Positions 11,876 through 24,084 of a stretch of DNA of 64,000 nucleotides are shown one piece after another. A program made the translations under genes and the position numbers. Numbering within the stretch: the stretch's first letter is position 1; each line of letters begins with the position of its first letter. The stretch spans positions 558,001 through 622,000 of the forward strand of contig BGZK01000151.1 in NCBI GenBank assembly GCA_005406025.1, written 5' to 3'. The notes beneath the pieces are model-generated. The model made no database searches. It was not told where the DNA came from and saw nothing but the letters and a program-made list of their open reading frames with translations. The DNA comes from Eumeta japonica (lineage: Eukaryota > Arthropoda > Insecta > Lepidoptera > Psychidae).

Positions 11876-12099
11876 AAAGTGACAAATTTCAACTGTACAC
11901 TGTAAACGAACATTTTGTTAGGAATATTACGGATGTGAACGGTAAAATTCTATAAGTTTTGTAATACGTATTTTATTAGCGCTCGTGATACAGAAAATTA
12001 CCGAGTCTTACAATAAACGGCCATGTGAAATTCTGTTTCACCGGAACGAATTTAATAGTGCGTTACTAGTGAAAATAAAACAATTTCGGCGGTCCACAT

Positions 12100-12455
12100 G
12101 AGTGCAATTCACTTTACGCGACTCGCCGAAATTGCCAATTGTCCGTCACTAAAGTGGCCACTCGGCTGCGGCCAGCCGCAGGTACCGAAAATGCTGACGC
12201 AGCGGAGTAGGCACAAAAAAAAATTTGGCCGGAAATCGAAATAGCCCGGTCCGCGATTCGCGGCCGTCGTTTTAATTGCGAGATGATAAAGTGACTCGAA
12301 TGCGGGTTTCGCGTGCTCCAAAACAACAAGGGAACAACTTTCGTGAATGAAACAATTAAACGACAAAGAATAATGTTAAACCGTCGCCGACCGGGGACAA
12401 CCCGTATATCGAACAAAGGAATTTTAATGACACGATACGACTCCATGCTAATACT
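12100..12455. other. GC-richer island with overlapping minus-strand frames
   Basis: Two minus-strand frames in different phases (12114-12446, 110 codons; 12109-12366, 85 codons) cover a CpG-containing block. Neither has recognisable domains. A CTGCGG/CCGCAG inverted repeat lies near 12165-12181. Confidence 0.35.
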
Positions 12456-14049
12456 TACTATTACATTTTCTCATTAGAATTCAACCCTGCACGCAGTTAA
12501 CTGTAATTTTTCGCCCATTTACTTAGAATTGGACGGTCTGGACTAAAATCTGAATGAATATTTTTCAATGAACTGCTTAGTTTTGGTTTTTACAGACAGG
12601 TCATAATTTTGGATGGGCGTTCTGAAAAGCCGTTTCGGATATCTGACTTTCTGTGAGGGTCCATAAACAGGGGTGAATACAGAAAATGGTTTAAAAGAAC
12701 CGCTTACTACTTTTCGTGACAATTTAGATCCGAACTATAAATGTTGTAATCCATTGTCCTTTTATGTCGTTGGTTTTTAATTCCTACCGAATCTATCAAA
12801 TATAATCTACCAATTGACTGATTGTTTTCAAAACTACATCAGATAATCGATTTACGCTAAGATCGCAGCGTAAGTTCAATCTCACGCTCGCTCGCGGGTC
12901 CCAGCTGTTTCTTGATTTATCACTCCCTTTGAACGCCTCGGCGCAACATGCAAGTGATCACAGCATCTGAACGTTAATGTATTTGTGGGTGTGAGCCTCT
13001 TAACCCCTAACCGCAGTTAGTCAGTACCAGTAAGTTATTGCGATTTAGATTTAATGGTTGTCGCCCAGGGGTCGAAATTCGATTATAATTCTTTAAATTA
13101 TTGAGGTTTTTTGTGAAAAAGTATATTTCTACAATAATTGTATATGTATTCTTTTAGTTTTACTACGTTAGCCTCAAGCGTGTACAGATACGTTATTAGC
13201 GTTGTGTTGTTTGCCTTAATCCCCTGCAATACCTATGAAATTTAAAATTCAGTGTTAGTAACGGTTTTAAAAAGTCCCTCTAACGAATTATTTGTGCACG
13301 CTTGTAGCTAATCTGGATATAACACTTCGCAAAAATGCATAGGAATGATATGCAAAAGGATGTAATGGATTCTAAACGGTAAAATCTATTTTGAGTATTG
13401 TACAACGATTGTAGATTGTAGGCATAAAAAGCGTGAAGTGTGACGAATAGAGACTTAATTCTAAATAAAGGCTTCGACTCTACGTCGAAGACGGGGAAAA
13501 AAAAGGTAAACATTTTTTTATCGATAATACGAAAGCTCGTGAAGAACCAATAATCAAAAATAAAGGGAATCGAGAAAAATCGAGGAAATCAAGGTTCGAA
13601 GAAAAAAAGTTAACCGTTTCGATAAATATAAGTTAAAATTTAGCAATGATTGCTGATGATTGATGATAAAGATGATTCAAATATGTCCGCGGCTTCTCTT
13701 GTGTGGACATAAAATGAACTCCTTGTTTTTTATGTCGGTCGATTTCGCTGTCAACCCTGATCTTTATAAAGGTCTTGGTTCCTTTGTCTTCTTCGGTCGC
13801 AGTCTCGCTCTCAATTATAATACCGATCTTGTTCCTCCCTGGTGTAGATGACAACAAATTTCTATTTTTACTGGTATTTATAATTTTTTTTCACAATAGA
13901 TATTGTATATCTTAATTCGAGGATGTAATCTATTTCTATACGAAATTCGATTACACTTCGTCCAGTCGTCAGAGCGTGATAAACATCCAAGGATCTTTTA
14001 CAATCATACGATAATATTAGCTCGGGAAATAAATTTTTACGTGTCTCAT
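12456..14049. other. Non-coding stretch, no gene seen
   Basis: Mostly AT-rich. Frames of 63-77 codons overlap on both strands at 13280-13857 without recognisable content. The 13735-13845 part is pyrimidine-rich with repeated GATCTT and TCTCGCTCTC words and vaguely resembles the degenerate arrays at 30 kb. Confidence 0.5.
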
Positions 14050-14099
14050 ATAAAAGTTCAATATAATTTTATCATATTTTATTTATACATTTAATTATA

Positions 14100-15100
14100 A
14101 TATATATGCCATTTTGTTCAACAATTCATTGCCATTTTGTAAGTAGTGACATAATACCATTGCTGTAGAAATTTTGTAACTTCTGATCAAAAAACTGCGA
14201 CAAGTAGTTTTGCAAGTCCTCTCGTGGTGTTAACCTAGCACTACCTAAAGAATTATGAAGAGACCGAAACAGGTGAAAATCTAAGAGTGAAAGGTCAGGG
14301 CTTTATGGTGGATACATTATTACTTCTCAACCAAACTTTCTCAATATTTGCTGAGTGGCTAAAGATGTGTGTGGTCTGGCGTTCTCATGGTGAAAAACCA
14401 CACCCTTTCTGTTGATCAATTCCGGTCGTGGTTTCTCTACTTCTTACTTGAGTCTTATAAGCTGTTGGCAGTAGAGATCCGAATTGATGGTTTTTCCTGG
14501 CGGTATAAGCTCATTATGTATAAAAAACCCTTCCAATCCTACTATACACATAGCATCAAGTTATTTGAGTTAATCTGGGTTCTGCTATAGTCTGTGGAGC
14601 ATGCTTACCTTTTTGACCATGGGACCTTTTTTACACGTTATTTTTGTAGGTAATCCATGTTTCATTACCAGTGATCAGTCTTGTCAAAAACGGGTCGGTT
14701 TCATTAAGTTTCAATAGTCAATCGCCAATGAGTACATGATTCATTAGATTTCTTTCGATGAGCTGTGTGTACCTCAAGTGTCGAGATTTTTTGTAATATC
14801 CAGCTTTTTTTCAAACGGATCAAAACTGTTTTGTGGTCAATCTCCAGCTCTTTAGTTATGTTGCTACTAATATGCCGATCTTCTTTTACTTTTTTCAAAA
14901 TGGCTTCGACTTTATCCGTAAGAGGTTGACCAGAGCGCGGTTCATTTTTGACATCAAAATTACCGGATTGAAAACGCTTGAACCAGTTCTGTGCTGCTCT
15001 TACCGACACTGCCTTAAGTCCATAAAGGTTACACATTTTTTTCGCGGCTTGTGTCGCATTTTCCCTTTTTGTAATAAAATTTCAAAATGCATCTAAGTTC
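14100..15100 (-). pseudogene. Decayed mariner (Tc1/mariner) transposase
   Basis: Reading the minus strand from about 15095 down gives a mariner transposase in pieces. The N-terminal helix-turn-helix region includes VSVRAAQNWFKRFQSGNFDV (in the 110-codon frame 14704-15036). The catalytic domain follows with shifts and stops: GNETW (14655-14669), HHENARPHT (about 14366-14392), SPDL/LDFHLF (about 14260-14310) and a C-terminal QFFDQK...FYSNGIMSL...KWQ block. In the DD34D triad the first Asp is Asn (GNETW) and the second is Glu (HHEN); the third appears kept. With in-frame stops this copy cannot be active. The best resemblance is to Hsmar1/cecropia-type mariners. Terminal inverted repeats are not clear; the element probably spans about 14.05-15.31 kb. 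Confidence 0.9.
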
Positions 15101-15310
15101 TATATCAGAATCACTCATTTTGGTGGGCAGAAAAACAATAGAAAATGACAGGACACCATTTTTAGTTTTTGTTTTCCCTGTATTAAAATGTCAGCTGTTC
15201 AATAGTATCAAAATTAGCCAGATACAAACAGGGCAATCAAAGAGATTTTACTGCAACTTTTTGTTTATGAAATACGAAAAAAACATAACCACCTACAAAT
15301 CATTCATATT
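15101..15310 (-). mobile_element. Probable 5' untranslated end of the mariner copy
   Basis: Sequence between the transposase start and about 15306, consistent with the usual 5' leader length of a mariner. The putative outer end reads GATTTGTAGGTGGTTATG on the minus strand, faintly like cecropia-type mariner ends. The matching inverted repeat at the left end was not found. Confidence 0.4.
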
Positions 15311-16635
15311 TGAATGATCAAAATCCAATATAAAGAAAAATCGTTTTCATTAAATGGATACGGGGTGACATTTAATGACCAAAACCAAAAATTCCTTATG
15401 TACATTATTACAATTGTATATTTACTATTTGGTCAATGATAAGACACTGCGATCCTACTGGTTTTTAATTGGCAATTTTGTTTTACACTACTTTTATTCT
15501 TATCTACTTCATTTAGGCGTTAGTCAATTACACATACGTTTTATAAAGTTTTTCGAATCTGTCAATGTCATCACTTTACACACATACATACATGTGTACA
15601 TAGCAATGTAATGCGCTTATATTTTTTAACGACCGCGGGTAATCCAGGGCTTTCGTTGTTGTTTCATAGTATAGACTTAAGCTCTTTCTAAGCTCGCCTC
15701 GGCGCCGGAAGCTCATCGATAATTACTAGTTAACTTGCGGTCCGCACTTGCTCATATTATTAATGGACGTCTCTCGAGATACGTGCATGTTAATAAGCGC
15801 AATATGATGATTATTTCAATATGGTAGTTTTATTAATTTACTTAATCTATCTACCTACTATCTATATTAAATGATTAAATTTGTAGCTTAAATATGTTTA
15901 AAGGAGACCAACATCTTTATTGCGTTGTGTAGGCTAGTAAGAAAAGTTATATTAGGAGTGAAAGATAAAATTTTTGAAAACATATTAAAAATGAGTATTG
16001 CTTCATTGCTCATAATACATGACCCTTTACAAGAAATCATTCCGTTTCACGTGTTTATTTGAGTAAAAACTCTAAATATTATTTAGTAATGAAATTTATT
16101 TTCAAAGACACAAAGTTCACAAAAAATGACAGCTGTAGGCATAAAGCATATAAAAAAGGCATTCAAATCGTTATTTTCTTAAGAATGCATCATATTTTAT
16201 GACATCTATTCACATATAATTATATGAATATATAATAAAATGTGATTATAAATAGGCATCTCAACATTGACAGTGTGTTCTGGAACCATATTTTATGAGC
16301 TAATTACCACGTCAGTATTTTAACGTATACGTTGTTGTTGATAAGCTTTTATATACGCTTATATTGTTAGCTTCAGATGATAGAACACTTACGGTGTCGG
16401 GGTGTCGTGGAGGTTGTTCTTTAGCCAGACAACTACTACGCAATTACCCCCGTTTATTCAGCTTTTAGCTTATTATTTCCAATAAACTTTATGCGTAAAA
16501 ATCAATTCCTTTACTAGGTTACTAGCAAGGTCTATTGCTACGTCACGAGTTTCGTATTACTTTTGTTTTTCCCGTAAACTCCTAAATCTTTCGAACATAC
16601 AAATTTTCTAATAGAACTCGAATTAATATTCGATC
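15311..16635. other. AT-rich non-coding stretch, nothing recognised
   Basis: A 78-codon frame at 15375-15611 has no recognisable content. A short near-palindrome TTCACATATAATTATATGAA occurs at about 16208-16227. Confidence 0.55.
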
Positions 16636-16639
16636 AAGC

Positions 16640-16905
16640 ATGGGGGCTAGACACCACCTACCTAATCTTACAATGTTATATACCTGGTAGAACCATGCTG
16701 GGAGCTAACTTCGCTATAACATGAAATTCGTCTGGCTCGACCGGTTAGACACCACACTGTCACAAAATACGGACCTGAAGTAGCAGCTTCCGCTGTTGTA
16801 CTTCGTCCAATTGGTGAGAATTCCGGTGGTCCATTCCCCTCTATCAGCCTATTTTCCCCTCCATCCTATTCTTTCCCGAAAGGCCGGCAAGGTACTAGTG
16901 ACTTC
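16640..16905. mobile_element. Probable retroelement 3' remnant
   Basis: A block with GGTTAGACACCACACTG, TACTTCGTCCAATTGGTGAG and CCGAAAGGCCGGCAAGG. These words resemble 3' untranslated regions of lepidopteran non-LTR elements. No RT coding sequence is present here, and the family is not identified. Confidence 0.4.
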
Positions 16906-18469
16906 GCTGGTTTGTCTCTGAAATGCTATAAAATATATATTTCTATTATTCTATACGACTATATAATTTCGCTTTGTGGGGGACAATTTTTATGATAACT
17001 ACTCTTTTGCATTTATTCGCCAAAAATTTGCGTGATAGTAGTAATGACAGCTTTATTTAACTGTACTTTTACAAACTTCAAATTAAAAATATATCATATC
17101 ATATTTATTATAATGACAAGTGATTGACTATTGACAAGCGTAACGGACAATTAACAGCAAACAGCAAACGTGAATATAGTTTCTGTTCTACTTAGTTATG
17201 AATTTAAATTCAAATTAAAAATATCTTTATTTCATAGGTTACAAAACTTGAAATACGTTATAATTTTTTGGGAATTTACACTTTAGCGCTCGTTCGGAAG
17301 GCAGTTTTCCCCTCAAGAGGAACGAGCAAGAAAATTAGGGAATAATCTTATGAATCTTATAATTGTTTTGCACCATTTAGAAAAATTTTCTGTTATTATT
17401 TAATAGTTTGCTATTATTATTTAACATATTTTGTCAAAGATATATAACTAGCTCACGTTCAATCTCGTTTTTGATATGTCAAATATTTTAATAAGTACCA
17501 GAATATGGTAATTATTAAAGTATTAAAATAATTCTATTCTGTTCTAGAGGCCGAAAAATAATGTAGGTATTACATTTTTAAGCTTACACTAATTAATCAT
17601 TTTTTCTCATGTTTACTTTAATACCAAAATAATTTTGAAAATAAAAAAAGATTGGATAATTAAAAAAAATCATTCCTTAAAAATAATAAGTAAATATGCT
17701 TGAAATATTTATTAATTATAAATAATTCATTATTTTTTGTGGCGTACTCACTCCACCATAATTACAGGCGGATATTTAATTTCAAACTTTCTCGCCTGTG
17801 TTATTTATTAAACAATGAAAATCGATTTAGATTACGAACGCTTTGTTATTATGTTACGTCGCTTTGAAGCAAAAATGAAACCAAAGACATAGTAATTTTA
17901 TGAAGCTTTCTAGGAAAATAGATCGTAGCATAAGAAGCAAGAAACGAAATTAATGACGGTTCATGCCATATTAAAAATCCATTCAAGTGTCCATTTGAAA
18001 TTACCGATTCGACCTTTTCCTGGCTCCGGTTGTAAAAAAAAGCGACGTCGGTGGTCTAACTTGAAACGAAAACGACTCGAACTTGAGAGACTAACGTAGT
18101 AGCGTTTTGGAGCAAAGACTATTAAAGTTAAATTTCTATTGGAAATTTGTTGTCTATTGTAACTTACTTATTTCGTTTTATTATTTAAAATAGTAGTCAA
18201 GCAACGGCGTCGACTTTTTACGTCATGTATTTCAATTATATTCAATATTGATAGTGAATTGTGGTGACTGGTTGAATGAAAAATAACAATAATAAACATG
18301 CTTCAAAATTTTAAGTTTCGAATTTTTTGAATTTAATTTCTTTTGCATAGGTTCGATAGTCTACAGTAGACGGTGAGGAGTATTTTTGCTTTATAAAGAA
18401 CTAAGGCAAAACTAAAGCAAATCAATAAATTATTTATCGATTATGACAAGTTATGACAATGCGATTTGA
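16906..18469. other. AT-rich non-coding stretch
   Basis: No ORF of 60 codons. A short block at 17282-17342 (GCGCTCGTTCGGAAGGCAG ... GAGGAACGAGCAAG) looks like a fragment of a common lepidopteran repeat, but I cannot name it. Confidence 0.5.
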
Positions 18470-18548
18470 ATTGTATTTAAATTACACTAAATTATAGTAA
18501 ATATCAGTATTTATCGTTTTAGTTAATTTAGTGTAATTGAAATACGAT
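18470..18548. repeat. 25-bp near-perfect inverted repeat (79-bp hairpin)
   Basis: Arms at 18470-18494 and 18524-18548 match as reverse complements at 23 of 25 positions, sharing the perfect core AATTACACTAAATTA, with a 29-nt AT-rich loop. It may be a MITE remnant or an incidental palindrome. Confidence 0.7.
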
Positions 18549-19479
18549 TTTAATGAAATACTAGTACTTAGTTTAAACAGTATTTAAATTAAATATTTTT
18601 TGGTATTCCGTACCTTGAAAACAATAAACGGTACACGAATAAGACCAGTTTTTGTCAGAAACCGTTTTTCGTTGCAAATTTAAATTTGATATTATAATAC
18701 AGTATTGTTCTAATCCACCTACATTATAAAACGTTTTTTTTTGAAAATCTCTTCAGTCATAAGTAAAAAATCTGTGTTCATTAAGATAAATTTTAATGGT
18801 GGAGAATATAAAACAATCAATGTGTAGTAGATATTTTTTTTTTTAATGAAGCTCAGTATTACCAATCATATTAATTTTAATAGTTTCACAATCATTTATG
18901 CACTCATTTTTCATACCTCTTCTTTCCACTATTTCGTAAAAACGAGAGAGAATCTGGGATTTGTATAATTAGAGACATATTCATTTTATTATGATACAAT
19001 ACAATACGGAATCGTGGGGCTACAATTTAATATTAAGAATATTTGTTTTATTGTAAAAATAAATAGTAAAATTTTCTTAACATTCTGAGAGATGTAAGTA
19101 TGTATTTGATATTTTTGAAGCAGTTATTTCGAAGGGGACGTCACTTTCAACGATGTCTACACAAATTTGCCTGCTGAGACCGGTTTAATAATTTTGTGGT
19201 AAGTTTATAACCTCAGCGTTTTGTGCCTTAAGTCCTTGATTTTTTCCTTTTTTGCTGTCCACGTCTAAAGATTTCTGAGAAAAAGTCGTTACAAACGTAC
19301 ATAACGAAGGCATATCTAACATAAGGATATTTTTAATTATATATAAAGTTATTTTAATTAATGTATTTACATAAGGTTACATATTTTAATTTACCCAAGG
19401 AAAATAAAAGAATTTTGCAAAGCAAAACGTTGGGTAGTTATCTGACAAATAGTTAACCTTTTCACTGTAATATCAAACA
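18549..19479. other. AT-rich non-coding stretch, nothing recognised
   Basis: No ORF of 60 codons and no identified repeat. Confidence 0.55.
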
Positions 19480-19690
19480 GTTCGCGTACGATTTAAGCAA
19501 TGCGCACGATTCGCTAGATTTAATGAACACCGCTTCGCCAAAACTTTCCAGCGCGATAATAAATTACGCTCTACTCGTCTGCGCTAATGGGGTACGCGGA
19601 TCCGACCAACTTTATTTAGCACTGGAATTTTAAACTCCGACTCGGATGTCGTCCGTGCAATGTTCCTTCTGTGCTTTCGGACTATTCCGC
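19480..19690. other. GC-richer island, candidate regulatory element
   Basis: CpG-containing block with TTTAATGA, ATAATAAATTA and CTAATGG homeodomain-like cores set in GC-richer DNA. No ORF passes through it. Confidence 0.3.
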
Positions 19691-20359
19691 GTTAACTTAC
19701 TTCGCTGAATATATCCGTAAGAAACATTTTGCTTGAAGTTTTTGCATGATTTATAAATTGCGTTTAAACTTTGGTCATTATGATAGTTGCTGTTGTCAGG
19801 TTTTAATCCCCTTTAAAACCTTTTTATGGGCAGAGCATGTTGGATTTTTTGTAGTATTTTTTTTATTGTGTTTCGATGTCATTATATAACTTTTTATACG
19901 TGTTAGAATTTAAGGTTTAATTGTTTGGTTTCAATTAGTCTATATAAACAGAAGAGAAAGTTATACATAAAAAGTTAACAATGCCGAATTTAAAAAATCT
20001 TAATTATGTACACTAATTATATAAATTATATTTAATGATCCAATTTAATATAATTTAATTTTGTGATTACAATAATTAAGTATTCAAATTATTTTAGAAT
20101 AGAATGTCGATAGGTACCTATGTTAAACATAACCTTTCAGATTTTATTATTTAAAACAAATATGAGTAAAACTTTGTTTAATTTAAAGGTCATATGTATG
20201 TATATAGATGTAACAAAACGTGTGTAACATGCTGTACATATAAGCTGCTTATGATTATAATCGACAATTATTTTAATTTGCAAGCGCTTTTTTAAAATAG
20301 AGTTGTATGTGATGAAAAGGTCGGCAACAGTCGTCCTATAAAGTCCTATGTAGACAAAA
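19691..20359. other. AT-rich non-coding stretch, nothing recognised
   Basis: The 82-codon minus frame at 20137-20385 has no recognisable content. Confidence 0.55.
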
Positions 20360-20517
20360 TTGATGGCATATAAAAGAAGGGCCAAATTTGAACCACCCGA
20401 AACCGACGAGTTTGTATGTAGAGATAAATATTGATGGATGTCAGTGAGGCAAGAGAGATATGCAAAGATCGTACCATAAGAAAATCCATAGTCTCTGCCT
20501 ACCCTTCTGAGAAATAA
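20360..20517 (+). pseudogene. 3' end of a non-LTR retrotransposon endonuclease/RT ORF
   Basis: Plus strand reads MDVSEAREICKDRT, then KSIVSAYPSEK and a TAA at 20515-20517. Upstream words (KRRAKF, NRRVCM) are in shifted frames. The copy is 5'-truncated, as expected for target-primed reverse transcription. Two further copies of the same tail lie on the minus strand at 27859-28120 and 37970-38060. It matches my memory of the C-terminal tail of lepidopteran non-LTR endonuclease/RT proteins; the clade is not settled. Confidence 0.7.
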
Positions 20518-20785
20518 GTGTGAGAGTTTATATTATAGTTTTTTTAACACCTACATCGCGATTGGTCCTTCGGATAACATCGAGTTATCTTTTTCTAAAT
20601 TCTCGAATATCGACGTCATCCTTATTACCCCACTTTTATAATGTCGGGAGCCGTTAATTTCCATATCCATGTTGCGTTAACCATACAAGGTTTAATACAT
20701 TCGTAAAAGGTTATTTATTTACGTCGACAGTTCGACGAGTCATTGACGTTGTTGACACAGTTGCATATGACACGAGTGAATGCGT
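20518..20785. other. Short non-coding spacer
   Basis: Moderate GC; includes the start of a 75-codon plus frame (20743-20970) that runs into the next GC island and is not recognisable. Confidence 0.5.
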
Positions 20786-21085
20786 TCTGTAAGGTGAGGT
20801 TTCAAAAACGACTCCCGCCGCTCGCTCCGACCGCCCGTAGTGATTCCAACAACAAAGTGGAAGTAGTACAACGTAATCAGGTCAAACGTGTTAATTTAGT
20901 TAGGAACTCGCCGGCTTCCACCCGCGGGAATGTTCACAAGTCTGGTGTAATTACGCCGGTTGGCGTATGAAAACGATAAATCCGAAGGATCAGGTGCATG
21001 ACTGGCTTCGAAACCGGCCCTGATTTATGCGATTACGGCGGCGGCGTGCGCGCATCCGTGTACGCATGACAGATGAATATGGATA
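20786..21085. other. GC-rich island, candidate regulatory element
   Basis: CpG-dense block with no repeat content that I recognise. The 75-codon plus frame (20743-20970) ends inside it. It carries TTACGCCGG and a GGCGGCGGCG run at about 21037-21046. Confidence 0.35.
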
Positions 21086-22320
21086 ATGTTACTCGGCGCA
21101 TGAATTTACATACGCGAATACATTTTACGCGGTGTGCTAATTAAATGGCGCGAAGAAATGAAAATACAACGGATTATGTTTAAAATATTCAAACTAGAGA
21201 AAGGTCCAATTCTAACCATAAACACTTAAATGTGGGCATAATATATTCCTATAAACATATCCTTTTATTATCCATGTGTGTGCAGAAATCTGTTAAATTT
21301 ATATATCGTTTTAAAAATTACGATTGTCACGTGCAACATTGTTCCCAAAAGTTCTGATTGCAACCGGTCGGTTTTTTATCAAATGTGCCGATGCGCAGAA
21401 GGAAAACTGCCTGAACAACGACTTCTTTGATATACACTCAAATAAGGGTTTAGTTTCAACTCTAGAACGAAGCGTATCTTCTGATGTCGTAAAGAATATT
21501 AGAAAATAGTATGAATAAGAAGGAAACCGCGGTGTGTGGGCTCCGCGTCAAACTAGCTGCAGTTTGTCAGGCGATCAGAGATGAACATGAATAAGTCATC
21601 GCCGTGGCCACTCGGGGAGCGCAAAGAAAATGTGGAATAACTTCAAAAACGTCTATAAGGACGTGTATAACGACAGTGTTTTTCATACTCAATCTTCTTC
21701 ATACTATGTTAGAGAATAAGGTAGTTTACTGATATTGAAGAATATTGTATTTGTTGATGAATTATGTAAGCTGACTAGACATGACGACTACAAGTGAAAT
21801 TAAAATTGTAACCCATCAAAAGTTGTACGCTCTCTTTTTCTTGGAAAACAGAGTTTAGCATTATTATGTTATTATTATTAGGTGCTTTCTCTGCCTTATT
21901 AGCAATTTAAAAGTCATTACTCAGGCATTTTTATAGTTATCAAAAAAAAAAACGCTTTCACTATTTTGTTAATCAAATAAAAAAGTTTCAAGAACGGTGA
22001 TATAAAAAGAAAGTAAAGTACCGTATTGTCATAAACTACAAGTTTGTATCTACTAACTTTAGTAAAAGAAAAAAATTTTTTCACAAACTCTGTACCTGTA
22101 TTTATACATAATGCTTAGAAAATTAAGTTTTGAATAGTCTGTAAAGCAGATTTTGTCGTACACAACCAAATGACCGTCCTTCACAGAAATCCAAAAACGA
22201 TAAATTATTTAGGCGACTGAAAGCTCAGTAAGTTACACAATCTAATAAGTTCTATAAAACTTGTACAAGAGCAGAGAATTCTTAGCGAAATAAAATACAG
22301 GCTGGCCGGTCGAAGGTTCG
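21086..22320. other. AT-rich non-coding stretch, nothing recognised
   Basis: A single 61-codon frame (21324-21509) without recognisable features. A small GC-richer patch at 21525-21625 contains CCGCGG-type CpG words. Confidence 0.5.
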
Positions 22321-22540
22321 CACGTGCCGATGGCTTCGGATAGTTCGAAACAATTTATTGGACGCTGCCCGTACGCCGTCCGCGCTTTTTATGTGTTACA
22401 TATCCAAAGCTTAGTAGATTTATTCGAGTTTTTAGCTCTTACTTGTAAAGTTTTTCGCTTTCACAACTCACGACATGAGATGAGATTTGCGCTGAATGCG
22501 TTGAACCTGTAAAAGCTTGAATCTTTTTAACTTTGAAGCC

Positions 22541-22610
22541 GCGTACGGTCTGCGCGTTCCAGCTACGCGTGGCTTGGTCACGCGTTCCCTCGAATGCACT
22601 AGCCGTACGT
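22541..22610. repeat. GC-rich imperfect hairpin, unit 1 of a tandem pair
   Basis: Outer arms GCGTACGG (22541-22548) and CCGTACGT (22603-22610), with an inner near-palindrome TACGCGTGGCTTGGTCACGCGT centred on TTG. It is a diverged copy of the hairpin immediately downstream: both share GCGTACG outer arms, the ACGCGTG..CACGCGT inner arms and the CTTGG centre. Confidence 0.75.
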
Positions 22611-22628
22611 GTCGTATATACATTGTAA

Positions 22629-22692
22629 GCGTACGAACTATTCCGGTACGCGTGTCTTGGACACGCGTACCCGAAATGCGTAGTTCGTACGC
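22629..22692. repeat. GC-rich hairpin with two perfect 12-bp arms, unit 2
   Basis: GCGTACGAACTA (22629-22640) pairs perfectly with TAGTTCGTACGC (22681-22692). GGTACGCGTGTC (22645-22656) pairs perfectly with GACACGCGTACC (22660-22671) around a 3-nt TTG loop. The internal loop between the two stems is asymmetric (TTCC versus CGAAATGCG). Long open frames on both strands across this region (22517-22762 plus, 22468-22746 minus) are mirror images produced by the palindromes, not genes. Confidence 0.9.
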
Positions 22693-24084
22693 GGCTTGGC
22701 GATGGCGTAGAAAGCCTCTATTAAGTCTCACAAGATTAGATTTCAAAAGATTTCAACCGTGAGTTTAGTCGCCACTGCCATCACTGATGATGCTTTTATA
22801 GGTTTTAGAATTTGCAGTTATCAAGAATCGTTTGTAAAGTGATATATGAACTTTTGCAATATGTTGTAATAGTATCTACTCGTTCTCTTACGTTAACTTA
22901 AATCTTACAAATATAGTATTATACTTAAAGAAATGATGTAATCTTCGAAAACGTTTTAGATATCTTATATTCTATCCAAATACTATTAATTATAATTTTT
23001 TTCCTTACGCCCAACAGAACTTTTGGTAAACGGAAAAGTTTTGAAGTATATCAACGACATTCCTCCCTTTAAATGCTTCGATGTTAATTCGGTTTGATGT
23101 CTAAATATCGGACTTCATATCAATGTCTAAACTTTCTGAATGCGTCTCAGTTTGAGTTTTTCAATTTTCTGTGCCTAAATTCACACAATTCATGATTCAC
23201 AGCCTTCAAAAATGTCAGCGAGTAGTTATTATGGACTGCTAGTAATTTTAAGGTTCGCGTGGATATCCTTCCGTGTATGTGCATATCATTACATCTACTT
23301 GTAGGTAGGTTTGTCCCGATATCAGTTACCGCCCGAAATGATTCAGCTTTGGCCTTACCCCTTAAGTTATTTTTGAACGCGAGCGTATATAAATATTAAG
23401 AACATTTTAAGCTACTTAAGATATCGAATGCAGTGCTGGTCAGAAATAGATTTAAATGGTTCGTTGTATCAAACCAAATATACTTCACAGTCATAAAATC
23501 AAGATGAAGAAAGTATCCGACGTAATGGAATACCACCGTGGCCATTGTAAAAGCAATACAATTGGCACGTTTTATGTCTGAAAAAGATTTTATTAGTGTC
23601 TCGCTTTTAAAGGTTCGAAGAATCAATACTTTCATCTAATTGAAGCTTCTTTTCAATTTACATTTATTCAAGATAAGAAATTTCAGCTGAATTTTCGTTC
23701 ATAAAGTTTGGTTTGTCCGTATCTCACAACTGATTTTATTTGGAAATATCTTCAAAGTCGGCGAATGTTCCACGAATTCCACTGCATAACTCTGGCCAAT
23801 ATTCGAAATTCTGTAACTACCAACATGAAAGCTTATACATGAATAATTCAGGTACGAGAAATGGAGAAAACTGAATTATTTATGTTTTGGAAATCCGACT
23901 TCGGTTTTATTAATTTTCTTAATAATTAACTTTAATAAAGTAATTTATGTTTTATCATTTAATATTATTTATCTGCACAAATAAAATGCTAATAGCTAGG
24001 TCCGTCGCTGTGCGATTATCACGCAAGAAGTAGGAAAAGTTTAGATTTGTGTTTGTCTAGTTTTAATATAAAAAAAAATTATAA
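22693..24084. other. AT-rich non-coding stretch, nothing recognised
   Basis: The 79-codon minus frame at 23396-23635 has no recognisable content. Confidence 0.5.

Noticed and set aside
14369..14590. 73-codon plus-strand frame
   Set aside because: It is the antisense shadow of the mariner catalytic region.
22468..22762. Overlapping 92- and 81-codon frames on opposite strands
   Set aside because: Explained by the palindromic hairpin pair, which gives mirror-image open frames.
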